From Kuenenia sp039794105 (GTDB lineage: Bacteria; Planctomycetota; Brocadiia; Brocadiales; Brocadiaceae), in assembly GCF_039794105.1 (NCBI RefSeq), contig NZ_JBDIWA010000024.1, forward strand, positions 1 to 49,103: DNA of 49,103 bases, read 5' to 3'. The number at the start of each line of letters is the position of its first letter. Within the stretch, counting starts at the first letter, position 1. A model generated the notes under the pieces. The model was not told where the DNA came from. It saw nothing but the letters and a program-made list of their open reading frames with translations, and made no database searches. Shown one piece after another: positions 1-7,877 of the stretch. The position numbers were made by a program, and so were the translations under genes.

Positions 1-350
1 TCTATAACACACCACAAAGGCTCGAAATTCTATCACTGAACAGACCTCACGCCTCTCTTTGCAAAGACTTCCTATGGACTGCGGTGACCGCATCTGCAAC
101 CCTATATGTCGCTAACCATACTTGCTGGCTGCTTTTCTCATATTATCTGTCAAGTAAATTCTAAATTATTTTCGCTGAATAGATACAAACTTTTTAACTA
201 TTTTATTCTCACTCACAAGATATTTTTACTCGTGAGAATGGGATTAGTGCCTACTGTAAAATACGGGCACTTTTTGGCAAAATATTTACTGGCGAAAGAC
301 GAGAGACGAGGGATGCGGTAACAATTTTGTATTTTGAAAAATTCCAACAA

Positions 351-379
351 TGTAGTGCGACTAGGTTCGTCGCACTACA
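351..379. repeat. Perfect inverted repeat (11-bp stem, 7-nt loop)
   Basis: The arm TGTAGTGCGAC at 351-361 is repeated as its exact reverse complement at 369-379, around the loop TAGGTTC. There is no T-tract, so it is not an obvious terminator. It sits about 20 bases before a dispersed repeat module and may belong to the same non-autonomous repeat family. Confidence 0.7.
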
Positions 380-396
380 AATGACGATTTCCGGTG

Positions 397-431
397 GTCA
401 TTAGAATTTGTTTCGGATTTCGCGTTTCGTG
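397..431 (+). repeat. Dispersed repeat module B, copy 1
   Basis: This 35-base segment matches 44896-44930 with three mismatches, both beginning GTCATTAGAATTTGTTTCG. The second copy is part of a larger mosaic repeat upstream of rnfE, so this is likely one building block of a genome-wide intergenic repeat family. Confidence 0.75.
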
Positions 432-858
432 AAGGTTGCAGTTTAATTCCAGTTGCAGGGTTTAATCATTTGGGGTGAAGTTCCGTTACAGGGAAACATT
501 GAAAAGGTCTGCCTTCTGGGTCGGAGAAATTTATTCGAGGCTTAAAGAAGATTGCAGACAGACCGCCGTTACGCCACCGCCATGCAGGCTGTCCCAAAAA
601 TAAAAATGACAGGTGTAAGAGGTAGTCCCCATTCCCTCTCTTTTGTTTTTTTCTTGCTTCAAGGCAATTAATTATATAAAATCTTCAAATTATGCAAAAA
701 AAGCAAATGTACCTATTTTAACGAAATACCAACAGGCTTGTTTTACTGCATTTCGATAAAAAATACAGCGTTTTTATTCTTTTTTTCTGTAGTTTGCAGC
801 GGTAGTAAATTTTTTGGGTATGTCGCAAATTTTTGACTTTGTTGTGTTTGCGGTTTTT

Positions 859-935
<77 letters not shown>

Positions 936-969
936 TATTCATTTCAGCTAAGCCTTACATACATTTGTG

Positions 970-1046
970 GTGAGCGTAGCTCAGTTGGTTAGAGCATTAG
1001 ACTGTGGCTCTAAGGGTCGCGGGTTCGAATCCCGTCGCTCACCCCA
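970..1046 (+). tRNA. tRNA-His (anticodon GTG)
   Basis: Acceptor GTGAGCG pairs with CGCTCAC. The anticodon loop CTGTGGC gives anticodon GTG. The discriminator is C1043 and a G lies at 969, which would supply the encoded G-1 typical of tRNA-His. CCA is encoded at 1044-1046. About 230 bases without a recognisable gene follow. Confidence 0.96.
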
Positions 1047-1278
1047 TTTTTTCAATTCCCGATTGATACATTCTTTCGTTATTCTTTAATGATAAACGAA
1101 CCAGCGTTTAAAAACATTAAGTGTCTATTAGCGGTTTTGGACGCCATATTTATTTCGTGATAGAATTTTTGCGGGGTGAAATCAGGTTGACTTTTGTCCT
1201 ATCTTCTATATAATCGCGACTTTGTTTTATTGTCCAATTTTGATGTATGAACGATTGCGCCGGCATTGCGTTTTTTTT

Positions 1279-1355
1279 GCGCTCGTAGCTCAATTGGATA
1301 GAGTGGTGGACTTCGAATCCAAAGGTTGCAGGTTCAAGTCCTGCCGGGCGCGCCA
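1279..1355 (+). tRNA. tRNA-Arg (anticodon TCG)
   Basis: Acceptor GCGCTCG pairs with CGGGCGC (one G-T pair). The anticodon loop CTTCGAA gives anticodon TCG. The T-arm is standard and CCA is encoded. The outermost anticodon-stem pair is a G-A mismatch. This is the second Arg isoacceptor in the cluster. Confidence 0.94.
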
Positions 1356-1380
1356 TTCTTAATTTTTTCAATACCCTTTT

Positions 1381-1456
1381 GCGCCCTTAGCTCAGATGGT
1401 AGAGCAACTGACTCTTAATCAGTGGGTCGGAGGTTCGATCCCTCCAGGGCGCACCA
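1381..1456 (+). tRNA. tRNA-Lys (anticodon CTT)
   Basis: Acceptor GCGCCCT pairs with AGGGCGC. The anticodon stem ACTGA/TCAGT encloses loop CTCTTAA (anticodon CTT). CCA is encoded at 1454-1456. The next 293 bases, to the tRNA-Leu, hold no recognisable gene. Confidence 0.96.
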
Positions 1457-1749
1457 ATAAGATTGCCGTTTTTAGTACGTCGGGTATATCGTTTAATAGA
1501 AATTAAAACAGCACCATTACGATGAGGGCATTGAAAACTCAATACCTTGCAAATGTAAGATTTAAGACTGCTCAGTCGTTGCTTATAATGGAAATCAATA
1601 GGTCTCTGTTTTAGTGAAACGCGATACTGGTTTTGCAAAATTGCAAGAAGTATTTAAACGTAATTGCTGTTCATTCGGTTAACACATTTTTATGCCGGAG
1701 TTGTAATTTTAATTGAGAAATTTTATTTCTTGATTTTAAACAGAGGTCT

Positions 1750-1832
1750 GCGAGGGTGGCGGAACTGGCAGACGCGCAAGACTTAGGATCTTGTACCTTA
1801 ACGGTGTGGGGGTTCGATTCCCCCCCCTCGCA
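1750..1832 (+). tRNA. tRNA-Leu (anticodon TAG)
   Basis: A class II tRNA with a long variable arm. Acceptor GCGAGGG pairs with CCCTCGC, and the anticodon stem CAAGA/TCTTG encloses loop CTTAGGA (anticodon TAG). Unlike its neighbours it has no encoded CCA: the bases after discriminator A1832 are TAA. CCA must therefore be added after transcription. Confidence 0.95.
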
Positions 1833-1852
1833 TAAATGTGTGAATATAAAAA

Positions 1853-1927
1853 GCGGGTGTAGCTCAGTGGTAGAGCATCACGTTGCCAACGTGAATGTCG
1901 TGGGTTCGAGCCCCATCACCCGCTCCA
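1853..1927 (+). tRNA. tRNA-Gly (anticodon GCC)
   Basis: Acceptor GCGGGTG pairs with CACCCGC. The anticodon stem TCACG/CGTGA encloses loop TTGCCAA (anticodon GCC). CCA is encoded at 1925-1927. It ends 37 bases before the trigger factor start, so the two may be co-transcribed. Confidence 0.96.
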
Positions 1928-1964
1928 ATTTTTTAGCAAGTGTTAGAATACGGAATAATGAATC

Positions 1965-3272
1965 ATGAATATAACAATCGAAAATGCAGGGCCTTGTAAG
2001 AAACTTTTAAAGTTTGAAATTCCCAAAGAAGCAATAGAAAGCGAATTCGAGAAAAAGACGCTGGAAGCCTGTAGCACTGTCCAGCTTCCCGGTTTTCGAA
2101 AAGGGCACGTGCCCAGAAAACTGGTTGAGAAACGATTCGAAACCCAAATCAAAGAAGATGTGAAGCAATCCCTCATAAGCGAATCGTATGAAAAGGCATT
2201 AGAAGAAAACAAAATCGAACCTGTCGGCGAACCTAAATTTGACCCTGAGTTCGGAAATTTGAATCTTGAAATCGGGAAACCGCTCACCTTTGACGTTACG
2301 CTTGAAGTTTTGCCCGTATTTGAAGTAAGTCAATATAAGGGTTTACCGTTAAAGAAGAAGGCGATCGATGTGTCTGATGAAGAAATCGATAAGCTCCTAA
2401 AAGAATTGGCGTTGCAAAAAGCGCAATTTACTGTTGTGGGTGGTGGAGGTATAGAAGAAAAGGACCTTATTATTTGTGACTGCAAAGTTGAAGTAAATGG
2501 CACAACTGTTTTTGAAGATAATGACATAGAAGTCGGTGTTGTGGACGGAAGCAAAATTGCTCATACGGAAATACCTGAGTTAGTAAAATATTTAAAAGGA
2601 AATACAACTGGCGCCACATGTACGATTAATGTTGTATTATCTGATACGTTCAACATAAAAGAATATCGCGGAAAAGAAGCAAGTATAAAACTTGTAGTTA
2701 ATGAGATAAAACGTTTAAGCCCTCCGGAAATAGATGAGAATTTTGCCAAAACCTTAAATTTTAAATCGCTGGAAGACTTAAAATTAAATGCCCTAAAGCG
2801 CCTGGAAATAAATAAGAATATCTGGGCAGAAAACAATTTGAGGGCGCAGATTCTTGATACACTTTTAGCTCAAACACAATTTGACCTGCCGAAGGACTTT
2901 ATTAACAAACATGCAGAAGAAAGGGTATATAAGCATCAGCTTGACTTGGTAAAAAGAGGTGTTCCGTTTGAAGAGGTTCAAAAACAAACTGAATCAATAA
3001 AAAGCGCTTCAGAAGAATCCGTAATGAAAGAATTAAAGGCATCGCTCATACTTGAGTATATTGCGAAAAAAGAAAAAATATTTGTAACTGAAAACGAAGT
3101 TGAACAACGAATAGTGGAACTTGCATATTCTTATAATACAGATAAAAAAGTTGTTCGAAAACAACTGGAAACGCAGGGGAACTTATCTTATTTGCGGAAC
3201 GAAATGCGGGAAGATAAGACGTTGGCTTTTTTGCTAAAGGAAGCAAAAATCGAACAGGAAACAGCGAAATAA
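1965..3272 (+). CDS. tig: Trigger factor, ribosome-associated chaperone
   Basis: A 435-residue cytosolic chaperone that binds the ribosome exit tunnel and assists nascent chain folding. The ribosome-docking loop GFRKG is at residues 43-47. It is followed by an FKBP-type peptidyl-prolyl isomerase segment (about 165-245) and a long helical C-terminal substrate cradle, the standard three-domain order and length for the family. The ATG at 1965 gives the canonical N-terminus MNITIEN; the Shine-Dalgarno sequence is weak (CGGA, about 11 bases upstream). clpP follows after 42 bases. The classic tig-clpP-clpX order is broken here because the third gene is a ComEA-like protein rather than clpX. Confidence 0.95.
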   Translation: MNITIENAGPCKKLLKFEIPKEAIESEFEKKTLEACSTVQLPGFRKGHVPRKLVEKRFETQIKEDVKQSLISESYEKALEENKIEPVGEPKFDPEFGNLNLEIGKPLTFDVTLEVLPVFEVSQYKGLPLKKKAIDVSDEEIDKLLKELALQKAQFTVVGGGGIEEKDLIICDCKVEVNGTTVFEDNDIEVGVVDGSKIAHTEIPELVKYLKGNTTGATCTINVVLSDTFNIKEYRGKEASIKLVVNEIKRLSPPEIDENFAKTLNFKSLEDLKLNALKRLEINKNIWAENNLRAQILDTLLAQTQFDLPKDFINKHAEERVYKHQLDLVKRGVPFEEVQKQTESIKSASEESVMKELKASLILEYIAKKEKIFVTENEVEQRIVELAYSYNTDKKVVRKQLETQGNLSYLRNEMREDKTLAFLLKEAKIEQETAK

Positions 3273-3314
3273 TTTCTGATATGCTTATTGATTTATTAAC
3301 CTAAAGGAGTTTTT

Positions 3315-3989
3315 GTGTATAAAGATTATTTGTCGCGTTTAGAAAATGGTGAGTTTCCGGATGTTTCGCCACAAATGAAACAAGGGGCGCTTTTTGTTCC
3401 GTATGTTGTGGAAAAAACGGGGCATGGAGAAAGACATTATGATATTTTTTCGCGGCTACTTAAAGATCGTATAATTTTTATCGGGTCAGCCATTGAAGAT
3501 ACGTTAACAAATTTAGTTATAGCACAGATACTCTTTCTTCAGAATGAAAACAAAAATCAGGACATTAACATTTACATTAACTCGCCTGGAGGATCCATAA
3601 CTGCAGGTTTAGCTATTTATGACACGATGCAATTTGTACAATGCGATGTTGCTACTTTCTGTATTGGGCAGGCGTACAGCATGGCTGCTATTCTCCTTGC
3701 AGGTGGCACAAAAAACAAAAGATTTGGACTCCCCCATACGCGTATTATGTTGCATCAACCTTGGGGAGGAATGCGGGGTACTGCGACGGATATTAGCATC
3801 CAGGCGGAAGAAATTCTGAAAATGAAAAAATGTTTAAACGAAATCCTTGTAAAACACACAGGGCAGCCTTTGGAACGTATAGAGGCAGACGTTGACCGCG
3901 ACTTTTACATGTCATCACATGATGCAAAAGAATATGGTTTGGTTGACGAAGTAATTGAATCACTACGAGATAAGAAGGAGAAGGAATAA
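3315..3989 (+). CDS. clpP: ATP-dependent Clp protease proteolytic subunit
   Basis: Serine peptidase subunit that forms the proteolytic barrel used with a Clp ATPase in the cytosol. The catalytic triad is visible as Ser122 (GQAYSMAA), His147 (RIMLHQPWGG) and Asp196 (DVDRDFYMS), with spacings identical to E. coli ClpP (97/122/171). The GTG start at 3315 follows AAAGGAG at a good distance. The product is 224 residues, about 25 longer than the mature family length, which suggests an N-terminal propeptide. No clpX or clpA lies in the window, so the partner ATPase is encoded elsewhere. Confidence 0.96.
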   Translation: MYKDYLSRLENGEFPDVSPQMKQGALFVPYVVEKTGHGERHYDIFSRLLKDRIIFIGSAIEDTLTNLVIAQILFLQNENKNQDINIYINSPGGSITAGLAIYDTMQFVQCDVATFCIGQAYSMAAILLAGGTKNKRFGLPHTRIMLHQPWGGMRGTATDISIQAEEILKMKKCLNEILVKHTGQPLERIEADVDRDFYMSSHDAKEYGLVDEVIESLRDKKEKE

Positions 3990-4076
3990 GTATTTTGCAA
4001 CGCGGAAATATTTTGGCAAAATACAAGTATAAATCGTGACTTTTATTTTTTAAGTTTTTTTAAAGGAGGAATGTTG

Positions 4077-4409
4077 ATGCATAGAGTGCAAAAACGCGTA
4101 ATGGTCGTTTTGTTAATGTTTGCAGTAGCCTTTATCGTAGGTCAGAGTAAAATTAGTTTTGCAAAGACGAAGCTGCAAGGGCATGTAAATATTAATACGG
4201 CAACTGAGGCACAATTGGCAATGTTGCCGGGCATTGGTGAAAAACTGGCAAAAGAAATAGTTGCGCATAGAACAAAAATCGGACCTTTCAAAACAACCGG
4301 GGATATTATAACAGTAAAAGGACTAAAAGATAAAAAGTTTGAAAAATTTAAAGATTTCATAATTTTGGAAGGCGAAACAACGATAGAAGAGATAAAAGAG
4401 AAGAAGTGA
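4077..4409 (+). CDS. Secreted helix-hairpin-helix protein, ComEA-like
   Basis: A 110-residue protein with an N-terminal signal peptide (basic MHRVQKR, then a hydrophobic stretch ending near the Ala of SFAK). It is followed by a ComEA-type helix-hairpin-helix domain: NINTAT, then LPGIGEKLAKEIVAHR, then a second hairpin VKGLKDKKFEK. ComEA proteins bind double-stranded DNA in the periplasm during uptake, but short members like this also occur in non-competent bacteria, so the role is uncertain. I prefer ATG 4077, which is 7 bases after AGGAGG, over ATG 4071, which almost touches it. A strong terminator follows. Confidence 0.85.
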   Translation: MHRVQKRVMVVLLMFAVAFIVGQSKISFAKTKLQGHVNINTATEAQLAMLPGIGEKLAKEIVAHRTKIGPFKTTGDIITVKGLKDKKFEKFKDFIILEGETTIEEIKEKK

Positions 4410-4449
4410 TTGTCTGTTAAAGAATAAATACAGTACTCATCTTTGAAGT

Positions 4450-4493
4450 AAAAAAAGAAGGGGCGTCCAAAACAGGCGTCCCTTCTTTTTTTC
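4450..4493. terminator. Bidirectional rho-independent terminator
   Basis: An A-tract, AGAAGGGGCGTCC, a short AAAACA-type loop, GGCGTCCCTTCT and then a T-tract form a stable hairpin with a U-run in both directions. It can end the tig-clpP-comEA transcript on the plus strand and the sdh operon on the minus strand. Confidence 0.85.
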
Positions 4494-4611
4494 CAATGTA
4501 AGTTTGTTGTTGTTAACAAATAGTTTACAGAAGCGCTTTCTATATTGATTATATCAAACTGTAGTATCGCTTCGTTTGACTTTGCGTGTGTTTAAGGATC
4601 GCAAGCGTGTC

Positions 4612-6336
4612 TTAATACTGCCTCTTTTTTGGTACAAATGGTCCTATATTTACCGGAGCATATTCAAGCCTGACCCCTTCTTCTGTAAAATAAGACAACG
4701 TATGTTTTAGCCAGTTTGTATCGTCTCTTCCGGGAAAATCCGTCCGAAAATGAGCTCCTCGGCTTTCTTCCCGTGCCAATGCGCCCCTTATGCACGCTTC
4801 TGCCACATCTAAATTCCCCTTCAGCTCCAATGCCCAAACCAACCCTAAATTTACCCGAGATCCCGTATAATCTAATTTAATTTGTCGATACCTTTCCTGT
4901 AATGCTTTTATTTCACACACTGCCGTCCGCAAGTCAGGGGCATTGCGAAAAATCCCCACCTTAGCATCCATTATTTTATTTAGTTCATTTTTAATTGTTA
5001 CCGGTTTTTCGGCGCCTGTTGATTCACACATTTTGTCGATGTTTTGTTTTGTGAGCTTTAAGACATCATTGAGGCGATTTTCACTTTTTTGCCTCTCTGA
5101 ATTTTGCACGTATTTAGCGGCATTCCCTCCTGCGATTGCGCCAAACACAATAGTATCCAATAATGAATTTCCGCCCAACCTGTTAGCTCCATGGACACTG
5201 ATGCAGGCGCTTTCTCCCGCGGCGTACAATCCCTTTATTTTCGTTTCACATTCGGTATTGCAGTCAATTCCTCCCATAGTATAATGCTGACCCGGTTTAA
5301 TTGGTATAAGGGAATCAACAGGGTCTATACCGATAAATTCCATGCATATATCTCTTATGCCGGGTAACCTCTGTAAAATTTTCTCTCTTCCCAAATGCCT
5401 TAAATCCAAAAACACATAACTATCATCATAGCCATACCCCGCCATAATTTCTCTTGCGATATTTCTTGCAATAATGTCCCTGGGCGCGATTTCCATATCC
5501 TTTCGGGAATCATCATATTTTTCAAGAAATCGCTCGCCTTTATTATTCAGCAAAAATCCACCTTCTCCGCGACACCCTTCGGTGATTAAAATATTTTTTC
5601 CCAAAGTAGTTGTGGGATGAAATTGAATGAACTCCATGTCTTTCAATGGCACGCCAGCCCAATACGGGATTGCCATGCCCAGCCCTGTATTAATCAAAGC
5701 ATTTGTTGTATTGCCATATATCCTTCCGGACCCTCCCGTTGCAAAAATTACTGCTTCGGCCTGTAACGCCTCAATTTCCCCGCTAATGATATCCATCACA
5801 ATCACACCGACACAAACGCCTTCTTCGATTACCAGGTCTGTAACCAGCCATTCATCATACATCACCATTTCTTCCCGTTCTGATGCATGTTTCAATTGAA
5901 TGATTTGTTGATACAGGGTATGTAACAATGCATGTCCTGTCTTGTCTGAGGCATAGCAAGCCCTCGGGAATCCTGCTCCGCCAAAAGGCCTTTGTGCGAT
6001 CCGTCCCTCCGCTGTCCTGCTGAAAGGACATCCCCAATGCTCCAACTCATAAATGCGATCTGCCGCATCTTTTGTCATCCGTATCACTGCATCCTGGTCC
6101 GCCAGATAATCACTCCCCTTTACGGTGTCAAAAGCATGCTTTTCCCAGTTGTCATATATCCCGCGGAAATGGTTTCCTAATGGAGCATTTATTCCCCCCT
6201 GTGCTGCGATAGAATGAGATCGCAGGGGATGTACCTTGGAAATTATTGCGACTTTAATGTTGTGGCGATTTACTTCAATAGCCGCCCTTAAACCTGCTAA
6301 CCCCCCGCCGACAACAATAACTTCATGGTGTTTCAC
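4612..6336 (-). CDS. sdhA: Succinate dehydrogenase/fumarate reductase flavoprotein subunit
   Basis: FAD subunit of complex II (574 residues), which oxidises succinate to fumarate on the cytoplasmic face of the membrane complex. The dinucleotide motif GGGLAG is at residues 10-15. The covalent-FAD histidine is His41 in RSHSIAAQGG. Substrate-site signatures GQHYTMGG and HGANRLGGNSLLD and the C-terminal helical domain are present. It is the last gene of a minus-strand operon sdhD-sdhC-sdhA. The iron-sulfur subunit sdhB, normally adjacent, is missing: the next feature downstream is a terminator. Covalent FAD plus two anchors is consistent with SQR or QFR; direction cannot be read from the sequence. 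Confidence 0.95.
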   Translation of the reverse strand: MKHHEVIVVGGGLAGLRAAIEVNRHNIKVAIISKVHPLRSHSIAAQGGINAPLGNHFRGIYDNWEKHAFDTVKGSDYLADQDAVIRMTKDAADRIYELEHWGCPFSRTAEGRIAQRPFGGAGFPRACYASDKTGHALLHTLYQQIIQLKHASEREEMVMYDEWLVTDLVIEEGVCVGVIVMDIISGEIEALQAEAVIFATGGSGRIYGNTTNALINTGLGMAIPYWAGVPLKDMEFIQFHPTTTLGKNILITEGCRGEGGFLLNNKGERFLEKYDDSRKDMEIAPRDIIARNIAREIMAGYGYDDSYVFLDLRHLGREKILQRLPGIRDICMEFIGIDPVDSLIPIKPGQHYTMGGIDCNTECETKIKGLYAAGESACISVHGANRLGGNSLLDTIVFGAIAGGNAAKYVQNSERQKSENRLNDVLKLTKQNIDKMCESTGAEKPVTIKNELNKIMDAKVGIFRNAPDLRTAVCEIKALQERYRQIKLDYTGSRVNLGLVWALELKGNLDVAEACIRGALAREESRGAHFRTDFPGRDDTNWLKHTLSYFTEEGVRLEYAPVNIGPFVPKKRQY

Positions 6337-6435
6337 GATAATTATATACCTCGAAAATGTACTGCAATACGGTATTTAATTTCCATTAACAATGTAGCTT
6401 TTTGAAAAAAGACATCTGATGTATTCATTATGTGT

Positions 6436-6810
6436 TTACAGGACTACCGAATAGAAACCAATAACTGCGATTATAAAGAGAATGAAGATAGCAAGTCCCA
6501 GCATTTGTTTCTGGCTGCGGGTAAACCCGCAGAAATCCATAATGGTAATCCTTATTCCATTAAGCAGGTGAAATGCTATTGTTAAAAGTAAAATATATTG
6601 AAAAATATAGCCAAAATCTGTATCAAACTTACTAATTGTGTAATCATACGCATCTTTGCCGCGAAAGACTGCGCTTAGCGTCCATATGTGGAGAAACAAA
6701 AACAGTGTCAGCAATATGCCTGAAATACGATGCACCCAGAAGGCCGCCATACCTACGTTTTTATTTCTGCAAATATCATAAAAGGTTTCTTTTAATTTTT
6801 GTGTAATCAT
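6436..6810 (-). CDS. sdhC: Succinate dehydrogenase cytochrome b556-type membrane anchor
   Basis: A 124-residue protein with three hydrophobic helices. It carries the SdhC signatures HRISGILL in helix 1 and AFHLLNGIRITIMDF near helix 2, the latter fitting the family pattern HxxNGxRxxxxD with a heme-ligand histidine. With SdhD it anchors SdhA/SdhB in the membrane and forms the quinone site. I choose ATG 6810 (MITQKL) over the TTG two codons upstream. It lies 99 bases from sdhA and 199 bases from sdhD; the latter gap is filled by a dispersed repeat. Confidence 0.9.
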   Translation of the reverse strand: MITQKLKETFYDICRNKNVGMAAFWVHRISGILLTLFLFLHIWTLSAVFRGKDAYDYTISKFDTDFGYIFQYILLLTIAFHLLNGIRITIMDFCGFTRSQKQMLGLAIFILFIIAVIGFYSVVL

Positions 6811-6896
6811 CAACAAAACTCAAAAAACAGTGCAAATGCTACATGTCACGGTAATTCCATGTTCCATGTACTTGTATTATTTGTTAATTACCCTGA

Positions 6897-7022
6897 GCTG
6901 GCATAGCCAGAGACAAACAAGACAAGTACGAAAACAGTCCTCAATCTGCAACCTGCCGACTGCAGAAGTGACCCTTAATATTTTGTCAAAAAATGCAAAG
7001 AAATTACTGTTAAGGTACTAAT
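6897..7022 (+). repeat. Mosaic intergenic repeat (modules C and A) inside the sdh operon
   Basis: Module C (6897-6963) contains GGCATAGCCAGAGACAAACA and then AAAACAGTCCTCAATCTGC. It matches segments at 28090-28169 and 44926-44957 (reverse) and 29419-29490 (forward). Module A (6977-7022) starts AATATTTTGTCAAAAAATGC and matches 44725-44771 closely. The repeat fills most of the sdhD-sdhC gap, and module A runs into the 3' end of sdhD. Confidence 0.8.
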
Positions 7023-7384
7023 CCCTCAGCTTTTATTTTAGCAAACCAAATAAGTATGTACACCCCTGTGCCAAATAAAACCAATCCTATAAACCATAAA
7101 ACTTGTTTGAACAAATCACCTGATTTCTTTTTAAAATTGTAATCGGCAAAAATACCCCAGAGACCATTCAAACCATGGAAGATTACCAATGCAAGTAAGC
7201 AAATGTTAAAGGTAATCCACCCCGGTGAGCAAAATTGATTGACAATCTCATCATGGTAGCGGGAAGCATAACGACTCGGGCTAAAATGAAATAAAAAGAA
7301 ATGCACCGATATGCCCGCTACCAGCAACAAGGCTGTGACCCTTTGTAAAAACCATGATATAAAGCCTTTATTTTCCGTATTCAT
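7010..7384 (-). CDS. sdhD: Succinate dehydrogenase second membrane anchor
   Basis: A 124-residue protein with three transmembrane helices. WFLQRVTALLL opens helix 1, and IFHGLNGLWGIFADY carries the SdhD pattern HxxxGxxxxxxDY with the second axial heme histidine. It is the first gene of the sdhD-C-A operon. ATG 7384 gives MNTENKG. The last codons (Leu-Val-Pro-stop) lie within dispersed repeat module A, so the native C-terminus may have been trimmed or replaced by a repeat insertion. Confidence 0.87.
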   Translation of the reverse strand: MNTENKGFISWFLQRVTALLLVAGISVHFFLFHFSPSRYASRYHDEIVNQFCSPGWITFNICLLALVIFHGLNGLWGIFADYNFKKKSGDLFKQVLWFIGLVLFGTGVYILIWFAKIKAEGLVP

Positions 7385-7444
7385 TTAAACTAATATTCCC
7401 GATAAAACAAAAGGTATGTAATTTTTCTTAAACGAAGAATAAGT

Positions 7445-7488
7445 CGTGTTTATATACACAGTTTAAAAATTAACGTTTTATAAACACG
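7445..7488. promoter_or_regulatory. Inverted repeat upstream of the sdh operon
   Basis: CGTGTTTATA at 7445-7454 is repeated as its perfect reverse complement TATAAACACG at 7479-7488, with a 24-base spacer. It lies about 60 bases upstream of the sdhD start. This could be an operator or a leader hairpin; there is no independent evidence for either. Confidence 0.35.
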
Positions 7489-7663
7489 GATAAATGAGAT
7501 GAGTTTATGGCATAACCATTGTATTATTGGATGGTTAACTACATCTTCTTATCAAAGAATCGTATGTGTGCCTTATTTGGCATGTACATTGCTCATTTAA
7601 CAAATTAAACAATAATACAAAAAACATACTTTAATTTTATAGAATATACCGGAGTCATCCAAT

Positions 7664-7834
7664 ATGAAAAACAGAATATTACGTTTTGCAAGTGAGGGGA
7701 GTTTTAGAGAAGTTTCAGTTAAGTTAAATCCGTCAATTCAAAAAGATTTGCAATATGTAGTGAATTCTTTACATATTATTGCCTTGCTCAAAAAAACGCC
7801 CACTCATCATAATCGAAACACACTCAATCTTTGA
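7664..7834 (+). CDS. Small hypothetical protein (56 aa)
   Basis: I do not recognise this short open frame. It starts ATG at 7664 with GGAG nine bases upstream and encodes MKNRILRFAS followed by a mixed charged and hydrophobic sequence. It is the only plausible gene in the nearly 500-base gap between sdhD and the MurC-like gene, and is transcribed opposite to both neighbours. It could be a real small protein, a fragment of a decayed gene, or chance. Confidence 0.3.
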   Translation: MKNRILRFASEGSFREVSVKLNPSIQKDLQYVVNSLHIIALLKKTPTHHNRNTLNL

Positions 7835-7877
7835 GGTGCAAATTAATTTTGTATAGTAGATATTGGGCAGATACACG

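Larger units (their letters stand above)
1..858. other. Gene-poor region upstream of the tRNA cluster
   Basis: No convincing gene lies here. An open frame at 106-321 has no ribosome binding site and no recognisable motif. The stretch holds a perfect hairpin at 351-379, one copy of a dispersed repeat module at 397-431, and a reverse-oriented partial copy of another module near 268-290. A further inverted repeat (about 8 bp, near 208-244) is also visible. The first ~120 bases may be the tail of a mobile element or decayed gene, but I could not assign it. Confidence 0.5.

Noticed and set aside
106..321. 71-codon open frame at the window start
   Set aside because: No ribosome binding site, low-complexity hydrophobic content, and its 3' half overlaps a dispersed repeat-like segment.
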